A stretch of 64,000 nucleotides of DNA. Source: Streptomyces sp. A1277 (GTDB lineage Bacteria; Actinomycetota; Actinomycetes; Streptomycetales; Streptomycetaceae). The stretch is taken from contig NZ_SSBI01000004.1 of NCBI RefSeq assembly GCF_004795015.1, forward strand, positions 1 to 64,000, written 5' to 3'. Shown here one piece after another: positions 36,054 to 45,515 of the stretch (position 1 is its first letter; each line of letters starts with the position of its first letter). A program made the translations under genes and the position numbers. The notes below the pieces were generated by a model. The model was not told the DNA's origin, did not search any database, and saw only the letters and a program-made list of their open reading frames with translations.

Positions 36054-36200
36054 GGCGCGTCCCCCGTCAGGAGTCCGGTGAAACGGAACAGAAGGTGCGC
36101 GGGCGTCGAAGGGGATGCGGCGGCACAGGGGGCTCGGTGGGCGATCACAGAACGTATGCAACCTACTGCCGGTGCTTGCGTCAAGCGACGCCGGAACGCG

Positions 36201-36236
36201 GCGAGGGGCGGTGGCAGGGGCGCCACCGCCCCTCGC
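36201..36236 (-). terminator. gluABCD operon terminator
   Basis: A perfect 15-bp stem (36201-36215 with 36222-36236) with a 6-base loop, 21 bases beyond the gluD stop codon on the minus strand. Confidence 0.87.
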
Positions 36237-36256
36237 GGGCGTCCTACGACGAGCTG

Positions 36257-37168
36257 TCAGACGGCGCGTCCGTCATCCGTGTTGAGCGCCGGCGCACCGA
36301 TCGTCTCCAGATCGCCCCCCGGGCCCGTGCCGACCACCGCCCCCGTGCTCTTCTTCGCGCGCCGGAGCCGCTTCTCCAGCCAGCTCGCGAAGGAGGTCAG
36401 GGCGAAGTTCAGCGCCAGGTAGATCACCGCGATGATGGTGAAGCACGCGATGGTGTTGGCCCCGTAGTTCGCCGCCATCGGCCGGACCGACGCCAGCAGC
36501 TCCGGGAAGCTGAGCACCGCGCCACCGAGGGCGGTGTCCTTCACGATCACCACGAGCTGGCTGACGATCGCGGGCAGCATGGCGGTGACGGCCTGCGGCA
36601 GCAGCACGAACACCATCGTCTGGCCCTTGCGCATGCCGATCGCCTTGGCCGCGTCCGTCTGCCCGCGCGGCAGCGTCAGGATGCCCGCCCGCACGATCTC
36701 GGCGAGCACCGAGGCGTTGTAGAGCACCAGGCCCGTCACCACGGCGTACAGCAGACGGGTGTCCGGGTCGAGTTCGGTGTACTCGGAGTACGCCTGGTTC
36801 GCGATGACCATCAGGAGCAGTACGGGAATGGCGCGGAAGAACTCCACGACCACCCCGCCCGGGACCCGCACCCACCGATGGTCCGAGAGCCGGCCGATGC
36901 CGAACAGCGCGCCCAGCGGCAGAGCGATGATCAAAGCGAAGAACGCCGCCTTGATCGTGTTCTGGAAGCCCGGCCAGATGAAGGCATCCCAGGGCTGGGA
37001 GCTGGTGAAGAACGGCTTCCACTTGGTCCAGTCGAGCTGGTGCTTCTCGGCGAGGCCGTCGTACACCCACCACAGCACCGCCGCGGCGGCCAGGACGAAA
37101 AGGACCGTGTAGAGGATGTTGCGCCGCTTGGCGCGGGGCCCCTGGGCGTCGTAGAGGACGGAGCTCAT
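36257..37168 (-). CDS. gluD: Glutamate ABC transporter permease GluD
   Basis: A 303-residue inner-membrane subunit of the glutamate importer. It has an N-terminal membrane helix and five core helices. The EAA loop for the ATPase is in EIVRAGILTLPRGQTDAAKAIGMRKGQTM. The C terminus is a cytoplasmic Gly/Thr-rich tail. The ATG at 37168 overlaps the gluC stop by 4 bases. The order gluA-gluB-gluC-gluD is the same as in corynebacteria and S. coelicolor. Its longer N terminus compared with GluC is normal for this pair. Confidence 0.93.
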   Translation of the reverse strand: MSSVLYDAQGPRAKRRNILYTVLFVLAAAAVLWWVYDGLAEKHQLDWTKWKPFFTSSQPWDAFIWPGFQNTIKAAFFALIIALPLGALFGIGRLSDHRWVRVPGGVVVEFFRAIPVLLLMVIANQAYSEYTELDPDTRLLYAVVTGLVLYNASVLAEIVRAGILTLPRGQTDAAKAIGMRKGQTMVFVLLPQAVTAMLPAIVSQLVVIVKDTALGGAVLSFPELLASVRPMAANYGANTIACFTIIAVIYLALNFALTSFASWLEKRLRRAKKSTGAVVGTGPGGDLETIGAPALNTDDGRAV

Positions 37169-37830
37169 CGCTTCACCGCCACCTTCTTGCTCACCCAGCC
37201 GAGGATGAGACCGGTCGGGAGGGTCAGGATGACGAAGCCGAGGGCGAAGACGCCCGAGATCAGCAGCAGCTGAGCCTCGTTCTCGATCATTTCCTTCATG
37301 AGGTACGAGGCTTCGGCCACACCGATCGCCGAAGCGACGGTGGTGTTCTTCGTCAGCGCGATGAGCACGTTGGACAGCGGGTTGACCACCGAACGGAACG
37401 CCTGCGGGAGGATGATCAGCCGCAGGACCTGAGTGAAGCTGAGGCCGAGCGCCCGTGCCGCCTCGGCCTGGCCGACCGGCACCGTGTTGATGCCCGAGCG
37501 CAGGGCCTCGCACACGAACGACGCGGTGTAGACGATGAAGGCGAGCACCGCGAGCCGGAAGTTGATGCCCTTGATGTCGGTGCCGCCGAGGGCGATGCCG
37601 AGCGTCGAGTACAGGCCCAGCGAGGCGAACATGATGATCACGGTCAGCGGAATGTTCCGCACCACGTTCACATAGCCGGTCGCGAAACCGCGCATCAGGG
37701 GGACCGGGCTGACCTTCATGCCGGCCAGCAGCGTTCCCCATATGAGGGAGCCGAGGGCGGAGTAGACGGTGAGTTTCACCGTCACCCAGAAGGCCCCCAG
37801 CAGGTCGTAACCATCAAGAAAGTCGAACAC
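37165..37830 (-). CDS. gluC: Glutamate ABC transporter permease GluC
   Basis: A 221-residue permease with about five membrane helices. The EAA motif is in EALRSGINTVPVGQAEAARALGLSFTQVL. It pairs with GluD to form the channel. I start at GTG 37830 (VFDFLDGYDLLGAFW), preceded by gggag and matching the family N terminus. GTG 37848 is in frame but has no ribosome-binding site. A strong hairpin lies between gluB and this gene. Confidence 0.92.
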   Translation of the reverse strand: MFDFLDGYDLLGAFWVTVKLTVYSALGSLIWGTLLAGMKVSPVPLMRGFATGYVNVVRNIPLTVIIMFASLGLYSTLGIALGGTDIKGINFRLAVLAFIVYTASFVCEALRSGINTVPVGQAEAARALGLSFTQVLRLIILPQAFRSVVNPLSNVLIALTKNTTVASAIGVAEASYLMKEMIENEAQLLLISGVFALGFVILTLPTGLILGWVSKKVAVKR

Positions 37831-37862
37831 GATCTCCCGTGCTTCCACGTGTAGGAGGGCGC

Positions 37863-37891
37863 GGCGCGCCGCCGTTCAGCGGCGGCGCGCC
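37863..37891 (-). terminator. Hairpin between gluB and gluC (partial terminator)
   Basis: A perfect 12-bp stem of only G and C (37863-37874 with 37880-37891) with loop ttcag, starting 14 bases after the gluB stop. It lies inside the operon. Such hairpins commonly protect or enrich the binding-protein message over the permease messages. Confidence 0.8.
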
Positions 37892-37905
37892 CGGTCAGCC
37901 CTGCT

Positions 37906-38745
37906 TCACTTGACGACGTCGCCGATCTTCGGGGCGGGCTCGTTCTTGTAGTTCGCGGGGCCGAAGTTGGTCTCCACGGCCTTGTCCCATGCCCCGTCCT
38001 TGACCATCTTGGTCAGCGCGTCGTTGATCTTCTTCTTGAGGTCGGCGTCGCCCTTCTTCAGGCCGATGCCGTAGTTCTCGTTGGTCATCTTGAAGCCGGC
38101 CAGCTTGAACTTGCCCTTGTTGGCGTCCTGCGCGGCGTAGCCGGCCAGGATGTCGTCGTCCGTGGTGAGCGCGTCGACGACCTTGTTCTCCAGGCCGGTC
38201 AGGCACTCGGAGTAGCCGCCGTACTCCTGGAGCTGCGCCTTCGGGGCCAGCTTGTCGTGGATGTTCTGCGCCGAGGTCGAGCCGGTGACCGAGCAGAGCT
38301 TCTTGTTGTTCAGGTCCTCGGGCGACTTGATCGAGTTGTCGTCCGCGCGGATCAGGATGTCCTGGTGGGCGAGGAGGTACGGACCGGCGAAGTCGACTTT
38401 CTGCAGGCGCTCGTCGTTGATCGAGTAGGAGGCGACGATGAACTTCACGTCACCGCGCGAGATGGCCGTCTCGCGGTCGGCGCTCTTGGTCTCCTTGAAC
38501 TCGATGTTCTTGGCGTCGTAGCCGAGTTCCTTGGCGACGTACGTGGCGACGTCGACGTCGAAGCCGGTGTACTTGCCGTCCGGGGTCTTCAGACCCAGAC
38601 CCGGCTGGTCGATCTTGATGCCGATCGTGATCTTCTTGCCGCCCGACCCGGACGCGTCGTCCTTGTCGTCGGAGCCGCAGGCGGTGGCGGTCAGGGCGAG
38701 GGCGAGCACGGCGGCCGAGGCGGCGGTGACCTTACGAAGCTGCAT
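37906..38745 (-). CDS. gluB: Glutamate-binding lipoprotein GluB
   Basis: A 279-residue solute-binding lipoprotein. A short basic N terminus, a hydrophobic stretch and the lipobox LTATAC give lipidated Cys23. The mature part is a type II periplasmic binding protein (SBP_bac_3) with KTPDGKYTGFDVDVATYVAKE and GDVKFIVASYSINDERLQKVDFA. It brings glutamate to GluCD. ATG 38745 follows agggaat. It lies 69 bases after gluA. Confidence 0.94.
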   Translation of the reverse strand: MQLRKVTAASAAVLALALTATACGSDDKDDASGSGGKKITIGIKIDQPGLGLKTPDGKYTGFDVDVATYVAKELGYDAKNIEFKETKSADRETAISRGDVKFIVASYSINDERLQKVDFAGPYLLAHQDILIRADDNSIKSPEDLNNKKLCSVTGSTSAQNIHDKLAPKAQLQEYGGYSECLTGLENKVVDALTTDDDILAGYAAQDANKGKFKLAGFKMTNENYGIGLKKGDADLKKKINDALTKMVKDGAWDKAVETNFGPANYKNEPAPKIGDVVK

Positions 38746-38814
38746 GGTGAAATTCCCTAGAGTTGACGCGATGTGAGTGATCAGCAGATACGGAAGCCGG
38801 TGCTGAAGGCTCCA

Positions 38815-39603
38815 TCAGTGGTGAAGGATCTTCGACAGGAAGTCCTTGGCCCGGTCACTGCGCGGGTTGCTGAAGAACTGGTCGGGCGTGGCCTCTTCGA
38901 CGATCTTTCCGTCCGCCATGAAGACGACCCGGTTGGCCGCGGAGCGGGCGAAGCCCATCTCGTGGGTGACGACGACCATCGTCATGCCCTCGCGGGCGAG
39001 CTGCTGCATGACCTCCAGCACCTCGTTGATCATCTCCGGGTCGAGCGCCGAGGTCGGCTCGTCGAAGAGCATGACCTTCGGGTCCATCGCCAGGGCCCGG
39101 GCGATCGCCACACGCTGCTGCTGGCCGCCGGAGAGCTGGGAGGGGTACTTGTCGGCCTGGGTTCCGACGCCCACCCGGTCGAGCAGCGAACGCGCCTTGT
39201 CCTCGGCCGCCTTCTTGTCCGTCTTGCGGACCTTCAGCTGGCCGAGCATCACGTTCTCGAGGACCGTCTTGTGGGCGAAGAGGTTGAACGACTGGAAGAC
39301 CATGCCGACATCGGCACGCAGCCGGGCCAGCTCCTTGCCCTCCTCGGGCAGCGGCTTCCCGTCGATCGAGATCGCGCCCGAGTCGATCGTCTCCAAGCGG
39401 TTGATCGTGCGGCACAGCGTGGACTTGCCGGACCCGGACGGCCCGATGACGACCACGACCTCGCCGCGGGCGATCGTCAGGTCGATGTCCTGGAGCACAT
39501 GCAGCGCGCCGAAGTGCTTGTTGACGTTGCTCAGCACAACCAGATCGCCGCCGGGCGCGGGTGCAGCGTCCTCGGCGCCCTTGGTCACTGAAACTCCGCT
39601 CAT
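38815..39603 (-). CDS. gluA: Glutamate ABC transporter ATP-binding protein GluA
   Basis: A 262-residue ATPase of the polar amino-acid importer class. Walker A is GPSGSGKST, the signature motif [16 protein letters not shown], Walker [13 protein letters not shown], and the switch His in VVVTHEMGF. It is the first gene of gluABCD. The ATG at 39603 has ggacggag upstream. The operon is divergent from gluR and is expected to be activated by GluR in response to glutamate, as reported for S. coelicolor. Confidence 0.95.
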   Translation of the reverse strand: MSGVSVTKGAEDAAPAPGGDLVVLSNVNKHFGALHVLQDIDLTIARGEVVVVIGPSGSGKSTLCRTINRLETIDSGAISIDGKPLPEEGKELARLRADVGMVFQSFNLFAHKTVLENVMLGQLKVRKTDKKAAEDKARSLLDRVGVGTQADKYPSQLSGGQQQRVAIARALAMDPKVMLFDEPTSALDPEMINEVLEVMQQLAREGMTMVVVTHEMGFARSAANRVVFMADGKIVEEATPDQFFSNPRSDRAKDFLSKILHH

Positions 39604-39924
39604 CGGCTTCTTGCTCCGTCCTCCTCGGTTGGGAAGGACCCTAGTGACGCAGTGCTACGAACGTCATTACATCTGAGCGGAAATTGAGCATAACGATCCG
39701 GCGGCAACCGGACACTCCGCGTGAACGGGACGTCACGCCGGTCACACCGGCCGTACCGGGTGCATAACGGAAACCCGCATACAACGGACAAGCACTTGAC
39801 TGTCCACCCGCGATCGGCGTGGATTCCCTGGTACACCCCTACGTGAAACGCCCCGGAACGGGGAAGTGACCGGGGGCGGACACGACCGTACGAACACACG
39901 CGAACCACACGCCAGAGGGGGGCC
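39604..39924. promoter_or_regulatory. gluA-gluR divergent control region
   Basis: This 321-base region between the divergent operons holds no gene. A less G+C-rich part (39645-39700) probably contains the gluA promoter. Two motifs occur twice: gcataacg at 39688-39695 and 39762-39769, and acgtca near 39661 and 39730, at similar spacing (~70-74 bases). They are candidate GluR sites. TTGACT at 39796-39801 could be a gluR -35, but the -10 is unclear. The gluR ribosome-binding site gaggggggcc precedes 39925. Confidence 0.5.
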
Positions 39925-40617
39925 ATGAGACTGCTGCTCGTCGAGGACGACAACCACGTCGCCGCCGCCCTGTCCGCGATCCTCGCCCGGCACGGCTTCC
40001 AGGTGGTCCACGCCCGCAGCGGCGACGAGGCCCTGCAAGCACTCCTGCCCACCGAAACGGAACCCTTCGGCGTCGTCCTCCTCGACCTCGGGCTGCCCGA
40101 CCAGGACGGCTACGAGGTGTGCGGCAGGATCCGCAAGCGCAGTTCCGTACCGGTGATCATGGTGACCGCCCGCGCCGACGTACGCTCCCGGATCCACGGG
40201 CTCAACCTCGGCGCCGACGACTACGTGACCAAGCCGTACGACACCGGCGAGCTGCTGGCCCGTATCCACGCCGTCAGCCGGCGCAAGGCGAGCAACGAGG
40301 ACACCGTCCCCACGCCCGCCGCCGCACTGCGCCTGGGGCACGTGCACATCGAGCTGCCGACCCGCCGGGTCAGCGTCGACGGGTGCGAAGTGCAGCTGAC
40401 CCGCAAGGAGTTCGATCTGCTCGCCCTGCTCGCCCAGCGGCCCGGCGTGGTCTTCCGCCGCGAGCAGATCATCAGCGAGGTGTGGCGGACCAGCTGGGAG
40501 GGAACGGGGCGCACGCTGGAGGTGCACGTCGCCTCGCTGCGTTCCAAACTGCGGCTGCCCGCCCTGATCGAGACGGTGCGCGGGGTCGGCTACCGCCTCG
40601 TCTCCCCGTCCGCGTAG
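39925..40617 (+). CDS. gluR: OmpR-family response regulator GluR
   Basis: A 230-residue regulator with a receiver domain (acidic EDD at residues 7-9, phospho-accepting Asp54 in VLLDLGLPDQDG, Lys in VTKPYDTGE). A C-terminal winged helix (about 130-228, LTRKEFDLLALLAQRPGVVFRREQ) binds DNA. It is divergent from gluABCD and coupled to the kinase gene downstream. In S. coelicolor the pair at this place, GluR-GluK, senses extracellular glutamate and controls gluABCD. The assignment rests on locus and architecture. Confidence 0.92.
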   Translation: MRLLLVEDDNHVAAALSAILARHGFQVVHARSGDEALQALLPTETEPFGVVLLDLGLPDQDGYEVCGRIRKRSSVPVIMVTARADVRSRIHGLNLGADDYVTKPYDTGELLARIHAVSRRKASNEDTVPTPAAALRLGHVHIELPTRRVSVDGCEVQLTRKEFDLLALLAQRPGVVFRREQIISEVWRTSWEGTGRTLEVHVASLRSKLRLPALIETVRGVGYRLVSPSA

Positions 40618-40632
40618 AGGCGTATACCCCCG

Positions 40633-42027
40633 GTGCGTACCCGGCTGCTCCCGCTGCTCATCGTTCTGATGGCGAGTGTCCTGCTCGCGCTCGGCTTCCC
40701 GCTGGCCGTCAGCGTGGCCGCGGCCGAGCAGCAGCGCGTCGTGATCGACCGCATCGACGACACGGCACGCTTCGCCGCGCTCGCCCAGTTCATCACCGAG
40801 CGCACCCGCGGCTACGACGAACGGCGCCGCACGCTCCAGACGGAGCTGGAGACGTACAACTCGGTGTACGGCATCCGGGCCGGAGTCTTCTACCGCGACG
40901 ACTCCGCCATGGTGAAGGCCCCGGACACCTGGCGGCTCCCGGTCGAGGGCGAGGGGCGCGCCGCGTTCAGCGAGGCGCTGCTCGGCCGCCGCAGCCACGA
41001 CCCGCCGCAGGTCTGGCCCTGGCAGGACGGCCGCGTGATCGTCGCCTCGCCCGTCGTGCGGGACGGCGACGTGATCGCGGTCGTCGTCCTCGACTCGCCC
41101 ACCGGCGAGATGCGCGCCGACACGATGCGCGGCTGGCTGCTGATCGCGGCGGGCGAGGTGGTCGCGATGCTGGTGGCCGTCGGCGCCGCGATCCGTCTCA
41201 CCGGCTGGGTCCTGCTGCCGGTCAAGACGCTGGACGCGGCCGCCCACGACATCGCCAGCGGCCGGATGCGGTCCCGGGTCGCGGCTTCCGGCGGGCCCCC
41301 GGAACTCAGGCGGCTGGCCCGTTCGTTCAACGAGATGGCCGACAACGTCGAGGACGTGCTGGAGCAGCAGCGCGCCTTCGTCGCCGACGCCTCCCACCAG
41401 TTGCGCAACCCGCTGGCCGCGCTGCTGCTGCGCATCGAGCTCCTCGCCCTCGAACTCCCCGAGGGCAACGAGGAGATCGCCTCCGTGCGCACCGAGGGCC
41501 GGCGCCTCGGGCAGGTCCTCGACGACCTGCTCGACCTCGCGCTCGCCGAGCACGCGGAGACCGACCTCCAGCTCACGGACATCGGCGCGCTCACGGCCGA
41601 ACGGGTCGCGTCCTGGCGGCCGGTGGCCGAGGAGAAGGCGGTACGGCTCCGGGCCGACGGGCCGCCCGCCGTCACGGCGTGGGCCGATCCCATCGCCCTG
41701 TCCAGCGCCCTCGACGCCATCATCGACAACGCCCTCAAGTTCACGCCCGCCGACGAGGAGGTCGGCGTCACCGTCGCCGCCGGCAGCCAGTACGTCACGG
41801 TCGTCGTCGCGGACAGCGGCCCCGGCCTCACCGAGCAGGAGCTGGAGCGGGTCGGCGACCGCTTCTGGCGCAGCTCCCAGCACCAGAACATCCAGGGCTC
41901 CGGCCTCGGTCTGTCCATCTCCCAGGCCCTCCTGGCGGCGGGCGGCGGCTCCCTCTCGTTCGCGCGCAAGGAGCCGAAGGGGCTGAGCGTCACGGTCTCG
42001 GTGCCGCGCCACGACCCGAAGGGCTGA
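40633..42027 (+). CDS. gluK: Sensor histidine kinase GluK
   Basis: A 464-residue membrane kinase. The first membrane helix is at residues ~5-28. An extracytoplasmic sensor of about 140 residues follows, then a second helix (~172-195) and HAMP. HisKA has His255 in DASHQLRNPLAALL, and HATPase has IIDNALKFTPAD, DSGPGL and GSGLGLSIS. The GTG start at 40633 lies 15 bases after gluR. The partner is GluR. The sensor loop is short for direct ligand binding, so an accessory binding protein (perhaps the convergent TAXI protein) is worth considering. Confidence 0.92.
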   Translation: MRTRLLPLLIVLMASVLLALGFPLAVSVAAAEQQRVVIDRIDDTARFAALAQFITERTRGYDERRRTLQTELETYNSVYGIRAGVFYRDDSAMVKAPDTWRLPVEGEGRAAFSEALLGRRSHDPPQVWPWQDGRVIVASPVVRDGDVIAVVVLDSPTGEMRADTMRGWLLIAAGEVVAMLVAVGAAIRLTGWVLLPVKTLDAAAHDIASGRMRSRVAASGGPPELRRLARSFNEMADNVEDVLEQQRAFVADASHQLRNPLAALLLRIELLALELPEGNEEIASVRTEGRRLGQVLDDLLDLALAEHAETDLQLTDIGALTAERVASWRPVAEEKAVRLRADGPPAVTAWADPIALSSALDAIIDNALKFTPADEEVGVTVAAGSQYVTVVVADSGPGLTEQELERVGDRFWRSSQHQNIQGSGLGLSISQALLAAGGGSLSFARKEPKGLSVTVSVPRHDPKG

Positions 42028-42040
42028 AGCCGCGCGCGCC

Positions 42041-43039
42041 CTACGGCTTGACCGAGCGGTAGTAGCGCTTGGCGCCCTCGTGCAGCGGGAGCGGGTCGGT
42101 GTAGATGGCCGTGCGCAGATCCACCAGCTGCGCCGCGTGCACCTCGCGTCCGATGCGGTCGCGGCTGTCGATCACGGTCCGGGTGAACGCCTCCGTCATC
42201 GCCGCGTCGGTGCGGTCCGTGGTGACCAGCACATTGGCGACCGCCACCGTGGGGACGGCCTGGCCCTGCTGCGCGTCGCGGTAGGCGTCGGCGGGCATCA
42301 CGGCCGAGCGGTAGTAGCGGGTGGAGCCGCCCGCCGCCTGGAGCTGCTTGATGAGCGGTTCCTCCAGCGGGACCAGCCGGATCGGGAACCGCTCCGACAG
42401 ATCGGCCACCGCCGTGGTCGGCAGCCCGCCGGACCAGAAGAACGCGTCGAGCTTCCCCTCCTCCAGCAGCTTCGGCATGGTGTCGATGCCCACCGGCAGG
42501 GGCGTCACGTCGTTGACGGGGTCCAGACCGGCGGCCGTCATCAGCCGGTCGGCGACCAACTTCACGCCGGACCCCGGCTGCCCCACCGCGACCTTCCTGC
42601 CCCGCAGGTCCGCCACGCTCCGGATGTCCGAGTCCCGCTTCACGATCAGCTGTATGTAGTCGTCGTACAGCCGGACACAGCCGCGCAGCCGCTGGTAGCC
42701 GGGCTTGCGGGCACGCAGGTAGGTGGCGACGGCGTCGGTGGTGGCGATGGTGAAGTCCGCCTCGCCCGCCGCGACCCTGGCGAGGTTCTGCTGCGAGCCC
42801 TCGCTCGTCTGGAGCTTTATCGACACATGGGGCAGATCCGTGGCCAGGGCCCCCTTCAGCCGCTCCCCGTAACGCTGGTAGACACCGCTGCGCACCCCGG
42901 TGGAGAACGACAGCGTGCCGGTCGGCGCCGGGTCCCGGAGGGGCAGCAGCCACCAGAGCAGCAGCCCGAGCACGACGACGAGGGCGGCGCCCGCCCGCAG
43001 GGAGCGGCGCCGGCCGATTCGGGACAGGGCCGGGAGCAT
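42041..43039 (-). CDS. TAXI-family solute-binding protein (orphan)
   Basis: A 332-residue protein anchored by an N-terminal helix ([18 protein letters not shown]) without a lipobox. The mature part is a TAXI (TRAP-associated) binding protein: [41 protein letters not shown], and [25 protein letters not shown]. No TRAP permease gene is in the window. The gene is convergent with gluK, with stops 13 bases apart. Some TAXI proteins bind glutamate or other dicarboxylates, so it may deliver signal to GluK instead of a transporter. That role is inference from position. Confidence 0.85.
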   Translation of the reverse strand: MLPALSRIGRRRSLRAGAALVVVLGLLLWWLLPLRDPAPTGTLSFSTGVRSGVYQRYGERLKGALATDLPHVSIKLQTSEGSQQNLARVAAGEADFTIATTDAVATYLRARKPGYQRLRGCVRLYDDYIQLIVKRDSDIRSVADLRGRKVAVGQPGSGVKLVADRLMTAAGLDPVNDVTPLPVGIDTMPKLLEEGKLDAFFWSGGLPTTAVADLSERFPIRLVPLEEPLIKQLQAAGGSTRYYRSAVMPADAYRDAQQGQAVPTVAVANVLVTTDRTDAAMTEAFTRTVIDSRDRIGREVHAAQLVDLRTAIYTDPLPLHEGAKRYYRSVKP

Positions 43040-43151
43040 GGCGGCGATCCTGCCAGGTGATTCCCGGCCCTGGCCAGGGGCGCCGTCGGATCACCCGGCC
43101 CCGCACACCGCCCGAGGCAGAGGGGGTCCGGGCAGCGCCTACCCTTGTCGC

Positions 43152-44672
43152 ATGAGCAGCGGCAACCGGAGCGAAGCAGTGGACGTCAGAAAAAGCTATG
43201 AGGTGCGCACCTACGGGTGCCAGATGAACGTCCACGACTCCGAGCGCTTGTCGGGGCTCCTGGAGGACGCCGGATACGTCCGCGCGCCCGAGGGCTCCGA
43301 CGGCGACGCCGACGTCGTCGTCTTCAACACCTGCGCGGTACGCGAGAACGCCGACAACAAGCTCTACGGCAACCTCGGCCGGCTCGCCCCGATGAAGACG
43401 AAGCGCCCCGGGATGCAGATCGCGGTCGGCGGCTGCCTCGCCCAGAAGGACCGCGACACCATCGTCCAGCGCGCGCCCTGGGTCGACGTCGTCTTCGGCA
43501 CGCACAACATCGGCAAGCTGCCCGTGCTGCTGGAGCGTGCCCGGGTCCAGGAGGAGGCGCAGATCGAGATCGCCGAATCCCTGGAGGCATTCCCCTCGAC
43601 GCTCCCCACCCGCCGCGAGTCCGCGTACGCCGCGTGGGTCTCCATCTCCGTGGGCTGCAACAACACCTGCACCTTCTGCATCGTCCCCGCCCTGCGCGGG
43701 AAGGAGAAGGACCGCCGCACCGGCGACATCCTCGCCGAGATCGAGGCCCTGGTCGCCGAGGGCGTCTCCGAGATCACCCTGCTCGGCCAGAACGTCAACG
43801 CGTACGGCTCCGACATCGGCGACCGCGAGGCGTTCTCCAAGCTGCTGCGCGCCTGCGGGCGGATCGAGGGCCTGGAGCGCGTCCGCTTCACCTCGCCGCA
43901 CCCGCGCGACTTCACCGACGACGTCATCGCCGCCATGGCCGAGACGCCGAACGTGATGCCGCAGCTGCACATGCCGATGCAGTCCGGTTCCGACAAGGTC
44001 CTCAAGGCGATGCGCCGCTCCTACCGGCAGGAACGCTTCCTCGGCATCATCGAGAAGGTGCGCGCCGCGATGCCCGACGCCGCGATCTCCACCGACATCA
44101 TCGTCGGCTTCCCCGGCGAGACCGAGGAGGACTTCGAGCAGACCATGCACGCGGTGCGCGAGGCCCGTTTCGCGAGTGCCTTCACCTTCCAGTACTCCAA
44201 GCGCCCCGGCACGCCCGCCGCCGACATGGACGGGCAGATCCCCAAGGAGGTCGTCCAGGAGCGGTACATGCGCCTGTCCGCCCTCCAGGAGGAGATTTCC
44301 TGGTCGGAGAACAAGAAGCAGGTCGGCCGCACCCTGGAGGTCATGGTCGCCGAGGGCGAGGGCCGCAAGGACGGCGCCACCCACCGGCTGTCCGGCCGCG
44401 CCCCCGACAACCGCCTCGTCCACTTCACCAAGCCGGACCAGGACGTGCGCCCCGGCGACGTGGTGACCGTCGAGATCAGCTACGCCGCCCCGCACCACCT
44501 GCTCGCCGAGGGCGCCCCCGTCGCCGTGCGCAGGACCCGTTCGGGCGACGCCTGGGAGAAGCGCAACGCGGCCCCGGCCGCCCAGCCCGCCGGCGTCATG
44601 CTGGGCCTGCCCGGCATCGGCGCCCCGGCACCCCTGCCCGCGACGGCGGCCCCGGGCTGCGGCTGCGACTGA
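43152..44672 (+). CDS. miaB: tRNA-2-methylthio-N6-dimethylallyladenosine synthase MiaB
   Basis: A 506-residue radical-SAM methylthiotransferase that converts i6A37 in tRNA to ms2i6A. The N-terminal cluster Cys are in [20 protein letters not shown] and GGCLAQKD. The radical-SAM triad is Cys169-Cys173-Cys176 in [13 protein letters not shown] domain (~410-470) is followed by an Ala/Pro-rich tail ending GCGCD. ATG 43152 ([22 protein letters not shown]) is used. miaA, the preceding enzyme of the pathway, is 1.2 kb downstream. Confidence 0.95.
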   Translation: MSSGNRSEAVDVRKSYEVRTYGCQMNVHDSERLSGLLEDAGYVRAPEGSDGDADVVVFNTCAVRENADNKLYGNLGRLAPMKTKRPGMQIAVGGCLAQKDRDTIVQRAPWVDVVFGTHNIGKLPVLLERARVQEEAQIEIAESLEAFPSTLPTRRESAYAAWVSISVGCNNTCTFCIVPALRGKEKDRRTGDILAEIEALVAEGVSEITLLGQNVNAYGSDIGDREAFSKLLRACGRIEGLERVRFTSPHPRDFTDDVIAAMAETPNVMPQLHMPMQSGSDKVLKAMRRSYRQERFLGIIEKVRAAMPDAAISTDIIVGFPGETEEDFEQTMHAVREARFASAFTFQYSKRPGTPAADMDGQIPKEVVQERYMRLSALQEEISWSENKKQVGRTLEVMVAEGEGRKDGATHRLSGRAPDNRLVHFTKPDQDVRPGDVVTVEISYAAPHHLLAEGAPVAVRRTRSGDAWEKRNAAPAAQPAGVMLGLPGIGAPAPLPATAAPGCGCD

Positions 44673-44728
44673 CCCCGGCCGGGACCGCCCGGTCCGGGCG
44701 GGGGAGGGTGCGCAGTACGCTGCCGACC

Positions 44729-45442
44729 ATGCTTGTCGCCGCCGCTGTCTGCCCCTGCCCGCCGCTGCTCGTCCCCGATGTCGCCGCCGGTGCCGCGCCC
44801 GAGCTGGATGCCGCCAGAACCGCGTGCACCGACGCCCTGGGGGTGCTCGCGGCCTCCCGGCCCGACCTGCTGGTCGTGATCGGCCCGGCGGAGCCCGCCG
44901 GACGCGGCACCCACCCGGAGGGTGCCACCGGCGGCTTCCGCGAGTTCGGCGTCGACCTGGACGTACGGCTCGGCCGGGACCGGGGCGCACCGGCCACCCG
45001 CCCGCTCCCGCCCTCGCTCGCGGTGGGCGCCTGGCTGCTGGCCCGCACCGGATGGGCCGACGCCCCCGTCGAGGGGCTGGGCGTGGGCGAACCGCTGGAG
45101 ACCGCGCGCTGCACGGAGACCGGGCGGGAGCTGGCCCGCCGGGCGGACCGGGTCGCGCTGCTGGTGATGGGCGACGGCAGCGCCTGCCGCACCTTGAAGG
45201 CCCCGGGCTACCTGGACGAACGCGCCGCCGACTTCGACGCGGCCGCCGCACGCGCCCTGGGCGCCGCCGACCCGGGGGCGCTCGCCGCGCTCGACGAGAC
45301 ACTCGCGTACGAACTCAAGGCCGCGGGCCGCGCGCCCTGGCAGGTGCTCGCCGGGGCGGCCGAGGGCGCGGGCCTGGCCGGCCGGCTGCTGTACGACGAC
45401 GCGCCCTACGGGGTGGGCTACCTGGTCGCCGCCTGGTCCTGA
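44729..45442 (+). CDS. LigB-like class III extradiol dioxygenase superfamily protein, probably non-catalytic
   Basis: A 237-residue protein with the fold pattern of class III extradiol dioxygenase/MEMO proteins: AAAVCPCPPLLVPDVAAG at the start, RPDLLVVIGP and ALLVMGDGSACRT. The usual first metal ligand (His in a PHPP motif) is replaced by Cys (CPCPP), and the second His region reads GPAEPAG. The iron site is therefore probably lost. The same gene lies between miaB and miaA in mycobacteria (Rv2728c region), which suggests a conserved non-enzymatic role. ATG 44729 is used. Confidence 0.7.
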   Translation: MLVAAAVCPCPPLLVPDVAAGAAPELDAARTACTDALGVLAASRPDLLVVIGPAEPAGRGTHPEGATGGFREFGVDLDVRLGRDRGAPATRPLPPSLAVGAWLLARTGWADAPVEGLGVGEPLETARCTETGRELARRADRVALLVMGDGSACRTLKAPGYLDERAADFDAAAARALGAADPGALAALDETLAYELKAAGRAPWQVLAGAAEGAGLAGRLLYDDAPYGVGYLVAAWS

Positions 45443-45448
45443 ACGCTC

Positions 45449-45500
45449 ACATGGGGCGAGGGCCCAGGAGCGGCATTGCTCCTGGGCCCTCGCCCCATGT
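45449..45500. terminator. Long perfect inverted repeat (bidirectional terminator)
   Basis: A perfect 23-bp stem (45449-45471 with 45478-45500) closes a 6-base loop ggcatt. It lies between the convergent LigB-like and antitoxin-like genes, 7 and 16 bases from their stops. It can terminate both. Confidence 0.9.
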
Positions 45501-45515
45501 CCTGCCGGGCCCCCG

